Shown one piece after another: positions 19,627-28,973 of a stretch of 35,908 nt of DNA. Each line of letters opens with the position of its first letter. The first letter of the stretch is position 1. Position numbers and translations under genes: made by a program. Source of the DNA: Pseudomonadota bacterium (GTDB taxonomy: Bacteria > Pseudomonadota > Gammaproteobacteria > Pseudomonadales > Halieaceae); the NCBI GenBank assembly GCA_015222725.1, contig JADFVW010000052.1:1-35908 (forward strand), given 5' to 3'. Below the pieces are notes generated by a model, which was given only the letters and a program-made list of their open reading frames with translations, was not told the origin of the DNA and did not search any database.

Positions 19627-20693
19627 TGAGTAAGCATTTACTGGTAACAGGCGCAGCCGGTTTTATAGGGGCCAATTTCGTCCACTACTGGGCGCAGGCA
19701 CATCCTGCAGACAAAATTGTGGGCTATGATGCCCTGACCTACGCGGGCAATATGACGAATCTCGACAGCTTGCGTGATAACGCAAATTTTACCTTCGTCC
19801 ATGCCAACATCTGCGACAGTGATCGGGTGACGGCTGTTATGCGTGAGCACAGCATTGATACGCTTGTGCATTTTGCCGCTGAAAGCCATGTGGACAGGTC
19901 CATCACTGGACCGGATGAGTTTATTGAGACCAATATCGTGGGCACGCACAGCCTGCTGAAGGCGGCCCGGGCGGTTTGGCTGGGTGGCGACAGCGTTATA
20001 CCCCATCGCTTTCACCACGTGTCCACAGACGAGGTCTATGGCTCTCTGTCACCGGATGCCCCCGGTTTTTTCGAGGACCAGAAGTACGAACCCAACTCCC
20101 CCTACTCGGCGAGCAAGGCGGCCTCGGATCATTTAGTCAGGTCCTACCATCACACCTTTGGCTTGCAGGTGAGCACCAGTAACTGTTCGAATAACTACGG
20201 GCCTTTCCATTTCCCGGAAAAGCTTATCCCGCTATGCCTGACCAATATTCTGGGTGGCCTGCCGCTACCGGTATACGGCGACGGCAGCAATATTCGTGAC
20301 TGGCTGTATGTGGAAGACCACTGTCGTGGCATAGAGTTGGTGCTGCAAAAAGGGAAAGTAGGCGAGGTGTATAACATAGGCGGCAATAATGAGTGGTCTA
20401 ACCTGGCCATTGTCGAATTGCTGTGTGAGCAGTTGGACCAGCGCTTTGCTGCAGACCCCGAATTAACGCAGCGATTCCCCCTGGCCCCCGGGGCTAACGG
20501 CGGCAGTGCCGGAGATTTAATTACGTTCGTCGAAGACCGGGCCGGACATGACTGGCGCTATGCCATAGACGCCAGCAAAATCATGAATGAACTGGGATAT
20601 ACGCCACGTGAAAGTTTTGAGACAGGGTTAAAGCGTACCCTGGATTGGTATTTGTCCCGGGAAGACTGGTGGCGATCATTGTTAAAAGCCTGA
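19626..20693 (+). CDS. rfbB: dTDP-glucose 4,6-dehydratase
   Basis: LLVTGAAGFIGANFVHYW, HFAAESHVDRSI, STDEVYGSL, YSASKAASDHLVRSYHHT. ATG 19626 overlaps the rfbD stop. Confidence 0.97.
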   Translation: MSKHLLVTGAAGFIGANFVHYWAQAHPADKIVGYDALTYAGNMTNLDSLRDNANFTFVHANICDSDRVTAVMREHSIDTLVHFAAESHVDRSITGPDEFIETNIVGTHSLLKAARAVWLGGDSVIPHRFHHVSTDEVYGSLSPDAPGFFEDQKYEPNSPYSASKAASDHLVRSYHHTFGLQVSTSNCSNNYGPFHFPEKLIPLCLTNILGGLPLPVYGDGSNIRDWLYVEDHCRGIELVLQKGKVGEVYNIGGNNEWSNLAIVELLCEQLDQRFAADPELTQRFPLAPGANGGSAGDLITFVEDRAGHDWRYAIDASKIMNELGYTPRESFETGLKRTLDWYLSREDWWRSLLKA

Positions 20694-20752
20694 AAAGATA
20701 GCTCTCTCTAAGGTAATAGCGGTTTCTAACGAGAAGTATTTATTTGGGCCTC

Positions 20753-21601
20753 TTATCGAGAAAGTTTCTTGCGAAGGCAGCGTGCGAAATCCATCGCTGG
20801 GAAAATAGCATGTCGCCTCCTTAACTTTTCCTTAAAAAGGGCTAGCTCTTCTTCAAACTCTTCCCCATATCCCCGGATCTTTTTGTCAAATAAAATTAGA
20901 GCTCGTTCATACACTAAAAGGTCAATTTTATTCAGCTCTTTAATTTTTTCGATATGCCTAGCTTCGAACTCTATCAAAGAGTCAGAGTTTTTTTTGTTTC
21001 GGTAGCGGTAAATAGGTGGTTTTTCCCAGCTCAGGACGTGACTAAACATGAGTAACGAACGATCAAAGTCTTCTGTAATTCCGAAGCAACTCAATTTGTG
21101 TTCAAGCGCATAAAGGGCTTGAGTTACAAGGTCCTCCATACTTTCCTTGGGTAGGTTATAGCTTTCTCGACCTAATATAATTTTACTTTGAAAGTTGCTT
21201 AATTGTGTGCGGCCACTGGATAGAAATTGATCGATATCCATGTTTTTGCAATCAATGCCCCCGGATATGTTAAGGCTTTTCCCTTCGCTAACATGTTGGC
21301 AATAGGAAATTACGCGATCGACGGGGTTTCTGAGAAATGTAAGAGTGGGTATGTGATCAAGCTCTTTGACTCCCGTTGTGAGGGGGGCGTGGCCGGTATA
21401 AAGTACAATTTTTTTGCGTTCTGCAGTCGGGATTTGTCGATAACGTTGTTGATCAGCTGCAAAATTGCCTGTAAAAGTGAATCGTTGCCGTAGAATATAA
21501 GCTTTGAAATACTGAATAAACAGGCATTCATCAAAAGATGAGCCCGCAGTCTTGGGAATATGAAGAAAGCGAATTTTACGGGTTACTTGTGCTGTGGTCA
21601 T
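20753..21601 (-). CDS. sulfotransferase family protein
   Basis: FLHIPKTAGSSFDECLF and FLRNPVDRVISYCQHV PAPS-site-like motifs; noticeably AT-rich gene. Confidence 0.82.
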   Translation of the reverse strand: MTTAQVTRKIRFLHIPKTAGSSFDECLFIQYFKAYILRQRFTFTGNFAADQQRYRQIPTAERKKIVLYTGHAPLTTGVKELDHIPTLTFLRNPVDRVISYCQHVSEGKSLNISGGIDCKNMDIDQFLSSGRTQLSNFQSKIILGRESYNLPKESMEDLVTQALYALEHKLSCFGITEDFDRSLLMFSHVLSWEKPPIYRYRNKKNSDSLIEFEARHIEKIKELNKIDLLVYERALILFDKKIRGYGEEFEEELALFKEKLRRRHAIFPAMDFARCLRKKLSR

Positions 21602-21652
21602 AACGTTCAGCCCTTTGAACCTATCCTGATTCTTTGTTACCGCCCTAGAGTG

Positions 21653-21826
21653 TCAATACTCAGGGGTATTAAGACCCAAATACCAGTCAACGGATAAGCG
21701 ACGGGCATATTGTCCCCTATTCATATGAGCTTCAACAGTATTCCAGAGAATATATTGTGAACTACGAATGATATACTTATCACATCGACCATTTTTACCA
21801 TAGTGTGAGGTATCGATGACGGATCG
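21653..21826 (-). pseudogene. start-less C-terminal remnant reading RSVIDTSHYGKNGRCDKYIIRSSQYILWNTVEAHMNRGQYARRLSVDWYLGLNTPEY*
   Basis: Hand translation of the minus strand upstream of the 20753-21601 sulfotransferase gives 57 open codons with no plausible start, ending in TGA; the 5' side runs into the start of the opposite-strand ORF at 21816. Confidence 0.35.
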
Positions 21827-23402
21827 TTATCGCCTTATTATTTTGCATGCCGGGCTCGGAAAAACTGGAACAACCAGTATCCAGGGTAACTGCTATCGGT
21901 ATCGAGAACTGCTATTACAGCACGGTATCATGTATCCTTCATTCAGTTTCCGGCGTAAAACTATTGTTAATCACTCCGACTGTATAACCGCCAGTGTTTG
22001 TGAAAACCCGGGAAAATACGGCACCGCTTTTCGGCAGCAAGTTGAAGAGGATCCCACGATTTTTCAACGGGCTATCAGCCCGCAAATGGATGAGCTGTTG
22101 GAAAACCCTCAGGCGGATACACTGGTCCTGTCAGGGGAGGCAGTGGCGGAGTACAGCGATGCGGATATGCAAGCTCTGCTGGAGAAATTACAAGCTCATT
22201 CCGAGCGACTGCGGGTCGTCGCATATATTCGCAGCCCTCAAAGCTCGCTCGAAAGTATCCTCCAGCAGCGGGTAAAGTCCGGGCAAACTGTCGATCCGGA
22301 AGCGCTGGTGTCGGTAGTGCGTATGCGTTATGAGCGCTTACAACGCAACTTTGCCGGCTTGCTAGAAACCGTTAACTTTCATGACGCAATTAGGTACCCC
22401 TTCGGTCTTGTCGCGCATTTCATGACTTTTATTGGCGTGCCGAAAAACGAATTAAAAGCGCTTGATTTCAAGACAAATAACGAGCGGGTCACACTTGAAG
22501 CCTACAGAATAATGCTGGCTATCAATAGGCGATACTCGCGCAGGGAAGAGAGAATTCACGGTGTGATTCGAAGGCCGCACGATATGCACTCCCTGATGAA
22601 GTTTCCCGGCCAGTCATTTCAATTGGAAGAATTTGCCGGCTCAAACCTGCTGCAGTCGACGATTGAAGAAGGTGCATGGCTGGAATCGGAGCTTGGGTTT
22701 CAGTTCCCCGCGATGGAAAGAAGGGATGTAAAACCACTGTGGCAGAACGAAAGCCTGGTTGCTCTGGAGCGTGCGATTCGTGGCCTGGGCGACAAAAATC
22801 TGGTCGCTGCAGTAGCCGATTTTTTGGTCGAGGAAGCCAGTGGGCTCAAGGGTTCGCGACCGGAAGCCGCCGGTATTCTTCGCCACATCGCCTGGAGTTT
22901 GCAGAACATAGAAACTGATCCTACCCGGGCGCAACTGGAGAGACTGGGTGCGGATTACTTCAAGTTCTCGGCCCTACAGGTAGAGAAGGCCAGTCCGGAG
23001 CTTGCTTTGAGCCTGATGTCCCTGGCCGGGGAGCTCCGCCCTGGCAGGGATTTTATTGAGGCGCACCTTGCCAAATATACGGCCGCTATCGATTTGCTGT
23101 CCGTAGAAACCCGTGGGCTGGAGGTGTCGCGACAGGAAGCCACCGGAGTTCTGCGCCGCTCTGCGAGGCACCGGCAGAAAACTAAAACCGAAACTATCCA
23201 AGTAGTGCTGGAGAGCCTGGGTGCAGATTACTTCAAGTTCGCCGCCTTGCAGGTAGAGGACGCCAGCCCGAAACTTGCCTTGAAATTAATGTCTTTGGCC
23301 AGAGAGTTGCGCACCGGGGCCAAGTTTATCGAGTCCCGTCTGGCCAGATACGAGAACGAGTTGGGCATCTTGGAGCAATCGAGGGCGAATGGTGAAGGAT
23401 AA
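21816..23402 (+). CDS. sulfotransferase-like protein with duplicated C-terminal domain
   Basis: N-terminal LILHAGLGKTGTTSIQGNCYRYRELL (5'-PSB-like) and VVAYIRSPQSSLESILQQRV; C-terminal tandem repeat (see repeat features). Confidence 0.78.
   Translation: MTDRYRLIILHAGLGKTGTTSIQGNCYRYRELLLQHGIMYPSFSFRRKTIVNHSDCITASVCENPGKYGTAFRQQVEEDPTIFQRAISPQMDELLENPQADTLVLSGEAVAEYSDADMQALLEKLQAHSERLRVVAYIRSPQSSLESILQQRVKSGQTVDPEALVSVVRMRYERLQRNFAGLLETVNFHDAIRYPFGLVAHFMTFIGVPKNELKALDFKTNNERVTLEAYRIMLAINRRYSRREERIHGVIRRPHDMHSLMKFPGQSFQLEEFAGSNLLQSTIEEGAWLESELGFQFPAMERRDVKPLWQNESLVALERAIRGLGDKNLVAAVADFLVEEASGLKGSRPEAAGILRHIAWSLQNIETDPTRAQLERLGADYFKFSALQVEKASPELALSLMSLAGELRPGRDFIEAHLAKYTAAIDLLSVETRGLEVSRQEATGVLRRSARHRQKTKTETIQVVLESLGADYFKFAALQVEDASPKLALKLMSLARELRTGAKFIESRLARYENELGILEQSRANGEG
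22842..23078 (+). repeat. intragenic tandem repeat unit 1 (79 aa)
   Basis: GLKGSRPEAAGILRHIAWSLQ...LERLGADYFKFSALQVEKASPELALSLMSLAGELRPGRDFIEAHLAKY. Confidence 0.85.
23115..23351 (+). repeat. intragenic tandem repeat unit 2 (79 aa)
   Basis: GLEVSRQEATGVLRRSARHRQ...LESLGADYFKFAALQVEDASPKLALKLMSLARELRTGAKFIESRLARY; offset 273 nt from unit 1 in frame. Confidence 0.85.
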
Positions 23403-23422
23403 GTAAGCTTGCCGCCCCGATA

Positions 23423-23971
23423 TCAATCAAACAATGGGATATCATCCCAGGCCAGTCCCGCTACATCCTTGCCCGACAGCTGGGGTGTTCCACCGCTTTC
23501 GGTTGGCCAGTCTATTCCCACGGTAGGATCATCCCAGGCCAGTGACACTTCCGCCGCGGCGTTGTAGAAGTCGGTGCATTTATACTGAAAGTCGGCCACC
23601 TCAGATGTGACGTAGAAGCCGTGGGCAAACCCCGGTGGCACCCACAGCATTTTGTGGTTATCTTCACTGAGAGTAACGCCAAACCACTTTCCCAGTGTGG
23701 GGGAGGAGCGTCGCAGGTCCACGGCAACATCAAATACTTCGCCGCGGCTCACTCTTATCAGCTTTCCCTGGGTTTGCTTGCTCTGGTAGTGCATACCCCG
23801 CAAAATACCGCGGGCCGAACGGCTGTGGTTGTCCTGCACGAATTTCAAATCCAGGCCCGCATCGGTAAAGCTGTTGGCATTCCACGTTTCCATAAAAAAC
23901 CCGCGCTCATCGCCAAAGACACGAGGCTCCAGTACCAACAGGTCCTTCAACGGAGTTGTTTCAATTTTCAT
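23423..23971 (-). CDS. rfbC: dTDP-4-dehydrorhamnose 3,5-epimerase
   Basis: [49 protein letters not shown]. Start 23971 (MKIETTPL). Confidence 0.97.
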   Translation of the reverse strand: MKIETTPLKDLLVLEPRVFGDERGFFMETWNANSFTDAGLDLKFVQDNHSRSARGILRGMHYQSKQTQGKLIRVSRGEVFDVAVDLRRSSPTLGKWFGVTLSEDNHKMLWVPPGFAHGFYVTSEVADFQYKCTDFYNAAAEVSLAWDDPTVGIDWPTESGGTPQLSGKDVAGLAWDDIPLFD

Positions 23972-24866
23972 GAAATACAACTCCCTTCTCGTCCAGCAGC
24001 ATTTTCAGGTAGGTGCCGTAGCCACTTTTTTCCAGCGGGGCGGCCAGTGCCAGCAGTTGTTCTGCGGAGATATAGCCCATGCGGTAGGCCACTTCTTCCG
24101 GGCAGGCGATTTTCAGGCCCTGGCGTTCTTCCACCACGCGGATAAATACAGCGGCATCCAGTAATGAATTATGGGTGCCGGTGTCCAGCCAGGCAGTGCC
24201 CCGGCTCATTATTTCAACGTTGAGGTCACCGCGCTCGAGGTAGACCTTGTTTACGTCGGTGATCTCCAGCTCGCCGCGATGGGAGGGCTGGATATTTTTG
24301 GCGATTTCGACAACATCATTGTCGTAGAAGTAGAGACCGGTTACCGCGTAATGCGATTTGGGGTCGGTGGGTTTTTCTTCTATGTTCTGGGCAATACCGC
24401 TGCTGTCAAAGTTCACTACGCCGTAGCGTTCCGGGTCCTGTACATAATAGGCAAAGACAGAGGCTCCACTATCGCGGCGAGCCGCGCTGTTTAGCTTCTC
24501 GGTGAAACCACCACCGTAAAAGATATTATCACCCAGCACCAGGCTGACGGCTGAATCGCCGATAAAATCTTCGCCCAATATAAATGCCTGCGCCAGGCCG
24601 TCCGGGCTGGGTTGGGGCACGTAGCTGATATTGATACCCCAGCGAGAGCCGTCTCCCAGAAGGTCGCTGAACGCCTGTTGGTCGCGCGGTGTGGTGATGA
24701 TCAGAATGTCGCGTATTCCCGCCAGCATCAGGGTAGCCAGGGGGTAGTAAATCATGGGCTTGTCGTAGATGGGCATCAGCTGCTTGCTGACCGTGCTGGT
24801 CAGGGGGTGTAGACGGGTGCCAGAGCCCCCGGCGAGAATGATTCCCTTGTAGTTGGTGGTGGTCAT
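23961..24866 (-). CDS. rfbA: glucose-1-phosphate thymidylyltransferase
   Basis: [54 protein letters not shown]. Confidence 0.98.
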   Translation of the reverse strand: MTTTNYKGIILAGGSGTRLHPLTSTVSKQLMPIYDKPMIYYPLATLMLAGIRDILIITTPRDQQAFSDLLGDGSRWGINISYVPQPSPDGLAQAFILGEDFIGDSAVSLVLGDNIFYGGGFTEKLNSAARRDSGASVFAYYVQDPERYGVVNFDSSGIAQNIEEKPTDPKSHYAVTGLYFYDNDVVEIAKNIQPSHRGELEITDVNKVYLERGDLNVEIMSRGTAWLDTGTHNSLLDAAVFIRVVEERQGLKIACPEEVAYRMGYISAEQLLALAAPLEKSGYGTYLKMLLDEKGVVFHEN

Positions 24867-25065
24867 GCAGGTCAGCCCTTGCTTAAAAGTGGGTGATTAT
24901 ACGCGAAATCAACAGTACAGGACGATATACCACGATCAAGGCGCTGGCCCCCGATCTATAAAGAGGGTGGCTTTTCAACCGCAAGCTGATTAAAATCTAG
25001 CCACTTTTTCCCCACAGGCCAGTATTATCAGGCATCCCGAAACAATTCCCAGCAATTCACCATCG

Positions 25066-26349
25066 ATGGCGGCAACCGCGCACCAGCCGGACGAACAGCC
25101 AAATGCTGCGGCAGCAAGGCCTCTGCGCATTGCCCTGCTGGGCTATCGCAGCCAGCCCTTCAGCGGCGGGCAGGGTGTCTACCTGAAGTATCTCAGTAAG
25201 GCTTTGGTGGAGGCGGGGCACACCGTGGACGTTATTTCCGGCCCACCTTACCCCCATCTGGACCCGCGAGTGCGACTGATAGAGTTGCCCAGCCTGGACC
25301 TGTTTGCCAATGGCCTGGGTTCGCTGCGGCCACATCACCTTAAGTCGATGACCAATATTATTGAGTGGCTGAGTAAGCTGAGCGGCGGCTTTGCTGAGCC
25401 CTACACCTTCGGCCGTCGCGCGGTTAAGTACCTGAAGGAGAATGGCCACAACTACGATTTGATTCACGACAATCAAAGCTTGAGTTATGGCATGCTAGAA
25501 ATTCAGCGTATGGGCTTGCCCCTGGTCACGACAGTACACCATCCCATCACCAGCGATTTGCGTATAGCCCTGAGTGCCGCCAGGAACTGGTACGAGCGTC
25601 TGCTGATCAAGCGTTGGCACTCATTCCTGATCATGCAGAAACGGGTTGTTAAGCAGTTGCACAATATTATCACGGTATCCGACTGCTCGCGGCAGGACAT
25701 CGCCAAAGATTTTGGTATTCAGCCAGCCGGAATTGGCATCGTCTATAACGGTATCGATACGGACGAATTTGCGCCTATACCCGGGGTGCAGCGCTTGCCT
25801 ATGCGGTTAATGGCCACCGCATCTGCCGATGCACCCCTCAAGGGGTTGAGGTATTTGTTGCGAGCGTATGCAAGGTTGCTGGAAACATACCCCCAGCTCG
25901 AATTGTTGATCGTCAGTAAGCCCAAGCCTGGTGGCAAAACCGAGCGCCTGATCCGCTATTTGGGTATTGCGGACAAGGTGCAGTTTGTCAGTGGCATCAG
26001 CAACAGGGAGATGGTGAGCTATTACGCCGAGGCTACCATTGCGGTGGTGCCTTCTGTCTACGAAGGCTTTGGATTACCGGCGGGGGAAGCGATGGCCTGT
26101 GGTGTGCCGGTAGTTTCCACCGATGGCGGCGCATTGCCGGAAGTTGTAGGCGATGCCGGGCTGCTCGTGCCTGCCAAGAGCGTTGACGCACTGGCGCAGG
26201 CCATCGACGAGCTACTGCAGAACCCGGACAAGCGTGATGCTCTGGGTTCCCGGGGGCGCGAGCGGATTCTGAACGAGTTTTGCTGGGACGTGTGTGCTGG
26301 CCAGATGATAAATTTCTATGAGCAGGTACTGTCCCATGCAGACAGTTGA
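25066..26349 (+). CDS. glycosyltransferase family 4 protein
   Basis: GT4/GT-B motifs: VYLKYLSKALVEAGHTVDVISGPPYP, IGIVYNGIDTDEFAP, VVPSVYEGFGLPAGEAMACGVPVVSTDGGALPEV. Confidence 0.92.
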   Translation: MAATAHQPDEQPNAAAARPLRIALLGYRSQPFSGGQGVYLKYLSKALVEAGHTVDVISGPPYPHLDPRVRLIELPSLDLFANGLGSLRPHHLKSMTNIIEWLSKLSGGFAEPYTFGRRAVKYLKENGHNYDLIHDNQSLSYGMLEIQRMGLPLVTTVHHPITSDLRIALSAARNWYERLLIKRWHSFLIMQKRVVKQLHNIITVSDCSRQDIAKDFGIQPAGIGIVYNGIDTDEFAPIPGVQRLPMRLMATASADAPLKGLRYLLRAYARLLETYPQLELLIVSKPKPGGKTERLIRYLGIADKVQFVSGISNREMVSYYAEATIAVVPSVYEGFGLPAGEAMACGVPVVSTDGGALPEVVGDAGLLVPAKSVDALAQAIDELLQNPDKRDALGSRGRERILNEFCWDVCAGQMINFYEQVLSHADS

Positions 26350-27052
26350 CTTTAGTTACCTGCCCCTGGAGTCTGGGGATGTTGTGCTCGACCTGGGGTG
26401 TGGTGAAGGCCGTCATGTCATCTCCGCCTATGTAGAAGCGGATATCCAGGCGGTAGGTGTAGACCTGTCCCTGTCCGACCTGAAAGCGGCCAGGGAAAAA
26501 TTCGGTGATTTTTACCAGCCCGATAACCAGGCGAAGTCCTTTGGTTTGTCCACTGCCGATGCCCTGCAACTACCTTTCGCAGATAATACTTTTGACAAAG
26601 TGATCTGTAGCGAAGTGCTGGAGCATATCCCGGATTACCGAGGTGCCCTGGAAGAAATATCCCGGGTACTCAAGCCCGGGGGCCTGTTTTGTGCGAGTGT
26701 GCCACGGCGCTGGCCGGAAAAAATATGCTGGGCATTCAGCGATGCCTACCACCAGGTTCTAGGTGGCCACCTGCGCATTTTCCGCAGCAGTGAACTGCGC
26801 GGTGAGATAGAGCAAGTGGGTTTCAACCACTACTATCGCCACTGGGCACATGCATTACACGCCCCTTTCTGGTGGTTAAAATGCATATTCTGGAAGACAC
26901 AGGACAGCAACTGGCTGATCGCCCAGTATCACCGTTTTCTGGTGTGGGACCTGATGGATAAACCTGCATTTACCCGGGTACTGGAGAAAATAATGAACCC
27001 CATAGTGGGCAAAAGTGTGGTGATGTATTTCCGTAAGGACGTAAGCGCATGA
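26336..27052 (+). CDS. class I SAM-dependent methyltransferase
   Basis: Motif I VVLDLGCGEGRHVISA, VGVDLSLSDLKAAREKF, FDKVICSEVLEHIPDY. Start 26336 inside the upstream gene's 3' end. Confidence 0.92.
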   Translation: MQTVDFSYLPLESGDVVLDLGCGEGRHVISAYVEADIQAVGVDLSLSDLKAAREKFGDFYQPDNQAKSFGLSTADALQLPFADNTFDKVICSEVLEHIPDYRGALEEISRVLKPGGLFCASVPRRWPEKICWAFSDAYHQVLGGHLRIFRSSELRGEIEQVGFNHYYRHWAHALHAPFWWLKCIFWKTQDSNWLIAQYHRFLVWDLMDKPAFTRVLEKIMNPIVGKSVVMYFRKDVSA

Positions 27053-28119
27053 GCGGTCTTTATCTCAGTCGCGGTTTATTCCCGGAAGAGTTTTTGCGCC
27101 CGACGGTGGAGTTTATTCTGGGTGTGCAGCAACCCAGCGGCGAGATCCCCTGGTTTGAAAGCGGCTACACCGATCCCTGGGATCATATTGAAGCGGCAAT
27201 GGGCCTGAGCATTGGCGGTGAACATACGGCGGCAAAGCTCGCCTATGCATGGCTGGCCAGTGTGCAGCTTGCCGACGGGAGTTGGTGGGCCTCCTATCGA
27301 GGAGATGAGATAGACAATAGCAAGCGGCGTGAAACCAACTTCGTCGCCTATATCGCGACGGGCGTGTGGCATCATTTCCTGATTACTGAAGACCGCGAAT
27401 TTTTGCAATCGCTGTGGCCGGCAGTGGAAAAGGCGATTGGCTTTGTGCTGTCACTACAAACCGAACACGGTGAAATTCACTGGGCGGTAGATGGCGATGG
27501 CAAGCCCAAGTGCGATGCACTGGTGACCGGTTGCAGTTCCATCTACAAGAGCCTGGAGTGCGCGTGCAATATCGCTGTCACCCTGGGGCAGGATAGTTCG
27601 GCCTGGCAACAGGCCCGGATTGAACTGGGCCTGGCATTGCGGCATAAACCCGAGCGCTTTGATCGCACCTGGGAGAGTAAAGCCCGCTATTCCATGGACT
27701 GGTTTTACCCGGTGTTGACCGGCGTTCTTCCTGCGGCGGAAGGTCGCGCGCGACTGGTGTCCCGTTGGGATGAGTTTGTCGAGCCCAATCTGGGGTGTCG
27801 CTGTGTCTCCGATGAACCCTGGGCGACGGTAGCCGAATCCTGTGAGTTGGTAATGGCTCTTCTGGCCGCCGGCGATCACGCCCGGGCAGTGGAAGTCTAC
27901 AGTTGGTTACACCAGTGGCGGGCTGCAGATGGTTCCTATTGGACAGGTTATCAGTGGGTAGAAGACTTGCTGTGGCCCGATGAAAAGCCAACCTGGACTG
28001 CAGGTGCAATTTTGCTGGCGGCGGACGCGTTAACCGAGCACACGGCGGCTTCGGGCTTGTTTACCGGTGTGCAGCTGCTGCCTGCGGATGCCCGGGAATC
28101 AAAAGAGCGGGCTAACTAG
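27049..28119 (+). CDS. prenyltransferase/squalene-cyclase-like or (alpha/alpha)-barrel family protein of unknown activity
   Basis: Repeated helical/aromatic motifs: [74 protein letters not shown] overlap with the methyltransferase gene. Confidence 0.72.
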   Translation: MSGLYLSRGLFPEEFLRPTVEFILGVQQPSGEIPWFESGYTDPWDHIEAAMGLSIGGEHTAAKLAYAWLASVQLADGSWWASYRGDEIDNSKRRETNFVAYIATGVWHHFLITEDREFLQSLWPAVEKAIGFVLSLQTEHGEIHWAVDGDGKPKCDALVTGCSSIYKSLECACNIAVTLGQDSSAWQQARIELGLALRHKPERFDRTWESKARYSMDWFYPVLTGVLPAAEGRARLVSRWDEFVEPNLGCRCVSDEPWATVAESCELVMALLAAGDHARAVEVYSWLHQWRAADGSYWTGYQWVEDLLWPDEKPTWTAGAILLAADALTEHTAASGLFTGVQLLPADARESKERAN

Positions 28120-28390
28120 GCGTTTTTTTCCACGGATTGCGTTTTGCGAACGTCTTGATATACAGCTGCTCAACCTTTTCCCTGGCCCAGGGCGTTTTTC
28201 GCAGGAACTTCAAACTGGACTTTACCGAGGGGTCTTTTTTGAAACAGTTGATATTTATTTTTTCAGCCAGGCCTTCCCAGCCGTAATAGTTCTCCAGCTG
28301 CACCACTATTTTTTCCAGGGTAAGTCCGTGCAGCGGATTGTTGGTCTGTACCTCGCTCACTTGTCTGCCTGCCACATACTTATATCCCAT
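28112..28390 (-). CDS. VF530-family (DUF2132) small protein
   Basis: [58 protein letters not shown] pattern of the VF530 family. Confidence 0.85.
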   Translation of the reverse strand: MGYKYVAGRQVSEVQTNNPLHGLTLEKIVVQLENYYGWEGLAEKININCFKKDPSVKSSLKFLRKTPWAREKVEQLYIKTFAKRNPWKKTPS

Positions 28391-28973
28391 TTCGCTCTGT
28401 GATTATCGACGCTATAGTCTGCCTGAGTGGCGGCAGTAATTCTGCCTCAAACCAGGGATTTTTGCTCAGCCAAATATTGTTCCTGGGACTGGGGTGCGGC
28501 AATGGCACCTTGTCGGGCCAATACGTTTGCCAGGATTTCACCAATTCTGTCAGCGAGGCGTGGGTCTTCTCGAAGTGATAGCCCTGGGCGTATTTTCCCA
28601 GCACCAGGGTTAATTTCAGATTGGGGAGATAGGCCAGCAGCTGTTTGCGCCAGGCGGGCTCACACTCGGGGCGGGGTGGCAGGTCGCCGCTTTTTCCTGT
28701 GCCGGGGTAGCAGAAGCCCATAGGCAATATGGCAACCAGTTCGGGATTGTAGAACTCATCCCGGCTGAGGCCCATCCACTCTCGTAGGCGGTTGCCGCTG
28801 GCATCGTCGAAGGGTACGCCCGTTTCATGCACGACCCGCCCCGGCGCCTGGCCGGCGATTAATATTCGGGCCTCGGGGTGTATCTGTAATACAGGCCGCA
28901 CGCCGTGAGGCAACTTGTCGCTACAGAGCGTGCAAGATTTAACCTCATCTAGCAGTGATTCAAATGTGGTCAC
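28380..28973 (-). CDS. uracil-DNA glycosylase family protein
   Basis: [33 protein letters not shown] and [19 protein letters not shown] motifs. Confidence 0.87.
   Translation of the reverse strand: MTTFESLLDEVKSCTLCSDKLPHGVRPVLQIHPEARILIAGQAPGRVVHETGVPFDDASGNRLREWMGLSRDEFYNPELVAILPMGFCYPGTGKSGDLPPRPECEPAWRKQLLAYLPNLKLTLVLGKYAQGYHFEKTHASLTELVKSWQTYWPDKVPLPHPSPRNNIWLSKNPWFEAELLPPLRQTIASIITERNGI

Noticed and set aside
28110-28135. T7 run after the barrel gene stop as an intrinsic terminator
   Set aside because: No GC-rich stem directly precedes it, and the run is inside the VF530 coding sequence on the minus strand.
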